Below are positions 62,401 through 64,000 of a stretch of DNA of 64,000 nucleotides, one piece after another. A program made the position numbers and the translations under genes. The notes under the pieces were generated by a model. It was not told the DNA's origin. It did no database searches and saw only the letters and a program-made list of their open reading frames with translations. Position 1 is the first letter of the stretch, and each line of letters begins with the position of its first letter. Origin of the DNA: Sporosarcina pasteurii (GTDB taxonomy: Bacteria; Bacillota; Bacilli; Bacillales_A; Planococcaceae); assembly GCF_041295575.1 (NCBI RefSeq), contig NZ_CP160452.1, positions 310,001-374,000 on the forward strand, in the 5' to 3' direction.

Positions 62401-63084
62401 TTATTCAAAGTCTGCATGCCATTTATAGGAATAGAAACGCTCATAACGTAACCATTTAATCATTTCAGGATCGTTTTGTGCAAGTTTCGCTTCAGTTTCT
62501 TTCATCATCCAAACGGTTTGAGAAATGTGGGCTTTTAATGCGGCTAATTTCTGGTCCACCGTTTCTTCTACGTCATGAATGATGTCTGGCGTGCCAAGAA
62601 TTTCTTTCGTATTATTTGCGAAGGCGACCGCATAAAGCTTTGGTCTTTCTTCTTCTTTCATTCGTCGAATCGCACGAACGACAGCGCGAGCAGTTGCTTC
62701 GTGATCTGGATGAACAGAGAATCCGGGATAAAATGAAATGACAAGGGAAGGGTTTGTCTCCTCAATTAACGATTCAACAAGTTTAACCATGTCTTCGTCA
62801 TCTTCGAATTCAAGTGTTTTATCGCGAAGTCCCATCATACGTAAGTCGTCTAGTCCCATTGCTTCACAAGCTTTGAGTAGCTCGGTTTTACGAATTTCCG
62901 GTAACGTTTCGCGGGTGGCAAACTGTGGATTTCCTAGATTACGGCCCATCTCTCCTAATGTGAGACATGCATACGTCACAGGAACACCCATTTTACGATA
63001 GGCTGCAATAGAACCGGAAATGCCGAACGCTTCATCGTCTGGGTGAGGCAGGATGATGAGCACGTGGCGTTCTTTTTCAATCAT
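62401..63084 (-). CDS. bshB2: Bacillithiol biosynthesis deacetylase BshB2
   Basis: BshB enzymes deacetylate N-acetylglucosaminyl-malate to the free amine in bacillithiol synthesis, and may also act on bacillithiol S-conjugates. The 227-residue LmbE/PIG-L-fold protein has the zinc motif HPDDEAFG near residue 14, ACLTLGEMGRN, RKTELLKACEAMGL and the late HPDHEATARAVV motif. It follows yojF by 12 bp on the minus strand, the same order as yojF-yojG (bshB2) in B. subtilis. The start is ATG with AAGGAGGA. Confidence 0.93.
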   Translation of the reverse strand: MIEKERHVLIILPHPDDEAFGISGSIAAYRKMGVPVTYACLTLGEMGRNLGNPQFATRETLPEIRKTELLKACEAMGLDDLRMMGLRDKTLEFEDDEDMVKLVESLIEETNPSLVISFYPGFSVHPDHEATARAVVRAIRRMKEEERPKLYAVAFANNTKEILGTPDIIHDVEETVDQKLAALKAHISQTVWMMKETEAKLAQNDPEMIKWLRYERFYSYKWHADFE

Positions 63085-63096
63085 GTCTTTTCCTCC

Positions 63097-63447
63097 TTAA
63101 TATGTAAAAGGTGTTTCACTAATGTGCAAGGCAACAGAAAGTTTCCCATCCGCGTCAAGACCTGCTAATAAGAGTCGTCCTAAGTCGTCAACTTGGTAGT
63201 GTGTAATGCCTTGTGCATACACCCAACCCGACGGCAGCTTTAAGCCAACACGGTGAGGGGATTCGCCCACAATTTTACCAAGTTCAAAATTGACGACAAC
63301 GTTACGAATAAACGCGCCTGCGTTTAAAAATCCTTCTTTAAAATGACTAGCGTATGAACCATTTGTCGTTTCCAAATGGATGTATACGTCTTTATTTGCA
63401 AAGGATGAAATAACTTCCTGTACATGTTCCGTTTTTACAATGTCCAT
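63097..63447 (-). CDS. yojF: YojF (DUF1806) protein
   Basis: The 116-residue protein belongs to the DUF1806/YojF family, of unknown function, always or often beside bshB2. It has no signal peptide; features include YIHLETTNGSYASHF, GAFIRNVVVNFELGKI and SPHRVGLKLPSGWVYAQG. The ATG follows AGGAGGA. It is the first gene of a two-gene operon with bshB2. Confidence 0.9.
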   Translation of the reverse strand: MDIVKTEHVQEVISSFANKDVYIHLETTNGSYASHFKEGFLNAGAFIRNVVVNFELGKIVGESPHRVGLKLPSGWVYAQGITHYQVDDLGRLLLAGLDADGKLSVALHISETPFTY

Positions 63448-63543
63448 GCAAAATCCTCCTAATAGAATAGCAATTATACTTTAGTATATCCATGTGGGCT
63501 TGGTTTTGCGATTCGTCTGCTTGAATGGATGAATTAGTATATG

Positions 63544-63577
63544 CAAAAAAACGGTTGAAGATTTCTCCAACCGTTCT
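63544..63577 (-). terminator. Terminator after pdxK
   Basis: Stem AACGGTTG / CAACCGTT with a T run on the minus strand, just after the pdxK stop. Confidence 0.85.
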
Positions 63578-63589
63578 AGACGCTTTACA

Positions 63590-64000
63590 TTAAACTTCAG
63601 TCAACGTAACTTCAGGGGCACCGAATTTATTTTTTGCGCCGTGGTAGACGGGGCCAACGAAATCATTCAGTTGCCAACCGTTGGCAATCGCTGCTGTGAC
63701 GAATTTCTTGGCTTCGCCGACAGCATCTTTGACATCAAGGCCATTTGCAAGGTTTGCTGTAATTGCAGCTGCAACTGTGCAGCCTGCGCCGTGGTTATAA
63801 TGGTTTTCGCTTTTTTCTGCTTCATATAGCGTGAAAGCCTGTCCATCATATAATAAATCAGCAGCAGTATCAGATTTTAACCCTTTGCCGCCTTTAATGA
63901 ATACATTTTTGGCACCATGTGCGTGAATTTTCTTCGCAGCTTCTTTCATTTCATCCAAAGATTTCGGCGTTCCTGTACCTGCCAGTTGACCCGCTTCGAA
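63590..64000 (-). CDS. pdxK: Pyridoxine kinase PdxK (ThiD-like), N-terminal part missing
   Basis: The gene runs off the window; only the C-terminal 136 residues are present. They match the ribokinase-fold PdxK/ThiD class of Bacillus: GTPKSLDEMKEAAKKIHA, NVFIKGGKG, and the catalytic GAGC anion hole in NHGAGCTVAAAITANLANG, with VGPVYHGA near the end, more PdxK- than ThiD-like. It phosphorylates pyridoxal or pyridoxine, or hydroxymethylpyrimidine. It reads on the minus strand and ends at a terminator. Confidence 0.85.
   Translation of the reverse strand, partial: FEAGQLAGTGTPKSLDEMKEAAKKIHAHGAKNVFIKGGKGLKSDTAADLLYDGQAFTLYEAEKSENHYNHGAGCTVAAAITANLANGLDVKDAVGEAKKFVTAAIANGWQLNDFVGPVYHGAKNKFGAPEVTLTEV

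Overview
The window looks like a chromosomal segment of a low-GC, Gram-positive, Bacillota organism, most likely a Planococcaceae member close to Sporosarcina or Lysinibacillus. The reasons are the AGGAGG-type ribosome binding sites with many TTG/GTG starts, sigma-A promoters, U-tract terminators after most operons, the bacillithiol pair yojF-bshB2, yhgD/yhgE-like genes, YusW, a PerR-boxed PfeT pump, and a Geobacillus-type lysine 6-dehydrogenase. The genus assignment is inference from gene content, not from a search.

Layout. 1-5.8 kb: the 3' part of the branched-chain amino acid operon (ilvC partial, leuA, leuB, leuC, leuD), closed by a strong terminator. 5.9-9.6 kb: aspartate dehydrogenase, a choline-kinase-like phosphotransferase and a GltS-type glutamate symporter with a structured leader. 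9.7-17.1 kb: an unrecognised coiled-coil protein, two paralogous SEC-C zinc-motif proteins, an acetamidase/formamidase, and a divergent TetR regulator with a DHA2 drug exporter. 17.2-20 kb: a two-gene lysine catabolic module (aldehyde dehydrogenase and lysine 6-dehydrogenase). 20-29 kb: a lipoprotein serpin, an AIM24 protein, a yhgD/yhgE-like pair, a UDG-superfamily protein, pyrrolidone-carboxylate peptidase, an SDR dehydrogenase and an AtoE fatty-acid transporter. 29-35 kb: a PAS-GGDEF-EAL phosphodiesterase, a heterodimeric ABC exporter and a YusW lipoprotein. 35.5-35.7 kb: a promoter driving a truncated tRNA-Ala 5' half followed by an atypical but apparently intact tRNA-Ala(GGC). 35.9-46.5 kb: amidase, DegV, M20 dipeptidase, CNNM/CBS protein, an orphan ECF-like sigma factor, an SpsG/PseG-like protein, a CPA antiporter with a TrkA-N domain, and a PfeT-type P1B-4 ATPase with two PerR boxes. 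46.9-54 kb: an MFS exporter, an ABC transporter plus two-component system, and topoisomerase III. 54-60.3 kb: YbaK deacylase, a YczE-like membrane protein, a P-loop protein, and threonine degradation (kbl and an epimerase-type tdh). 60.4-64 kb: YjiH, bshB2-yojF and a partial pdxK.

Many genes handle amino acids: leucine synthesis, lysine oxidation, threonine to glycine plus acetyl-CoA, aspartate oxidation, glutamate uptake and pyroglutamyl removal. Others serve envelope defence and metal or redox homeostasis: the serpin, YhgE, ABC/TCS, drug exporters, PfeT and bacillithiol.

No prophage, insertion sequence, transposase or CRISPR array was seen. The most unusual items are the tRNA-Ala fragment plus variant tRNA, a roughly 20-bp tandem repeat family found at two distant intergenic sites, a small minus-strand ORF with promoter and Shine-Dalgarno but no NTG start, the pair of SEC-C paralogs, the lipoprotein serpin, and several well-placed inverted repeats that look like operators.
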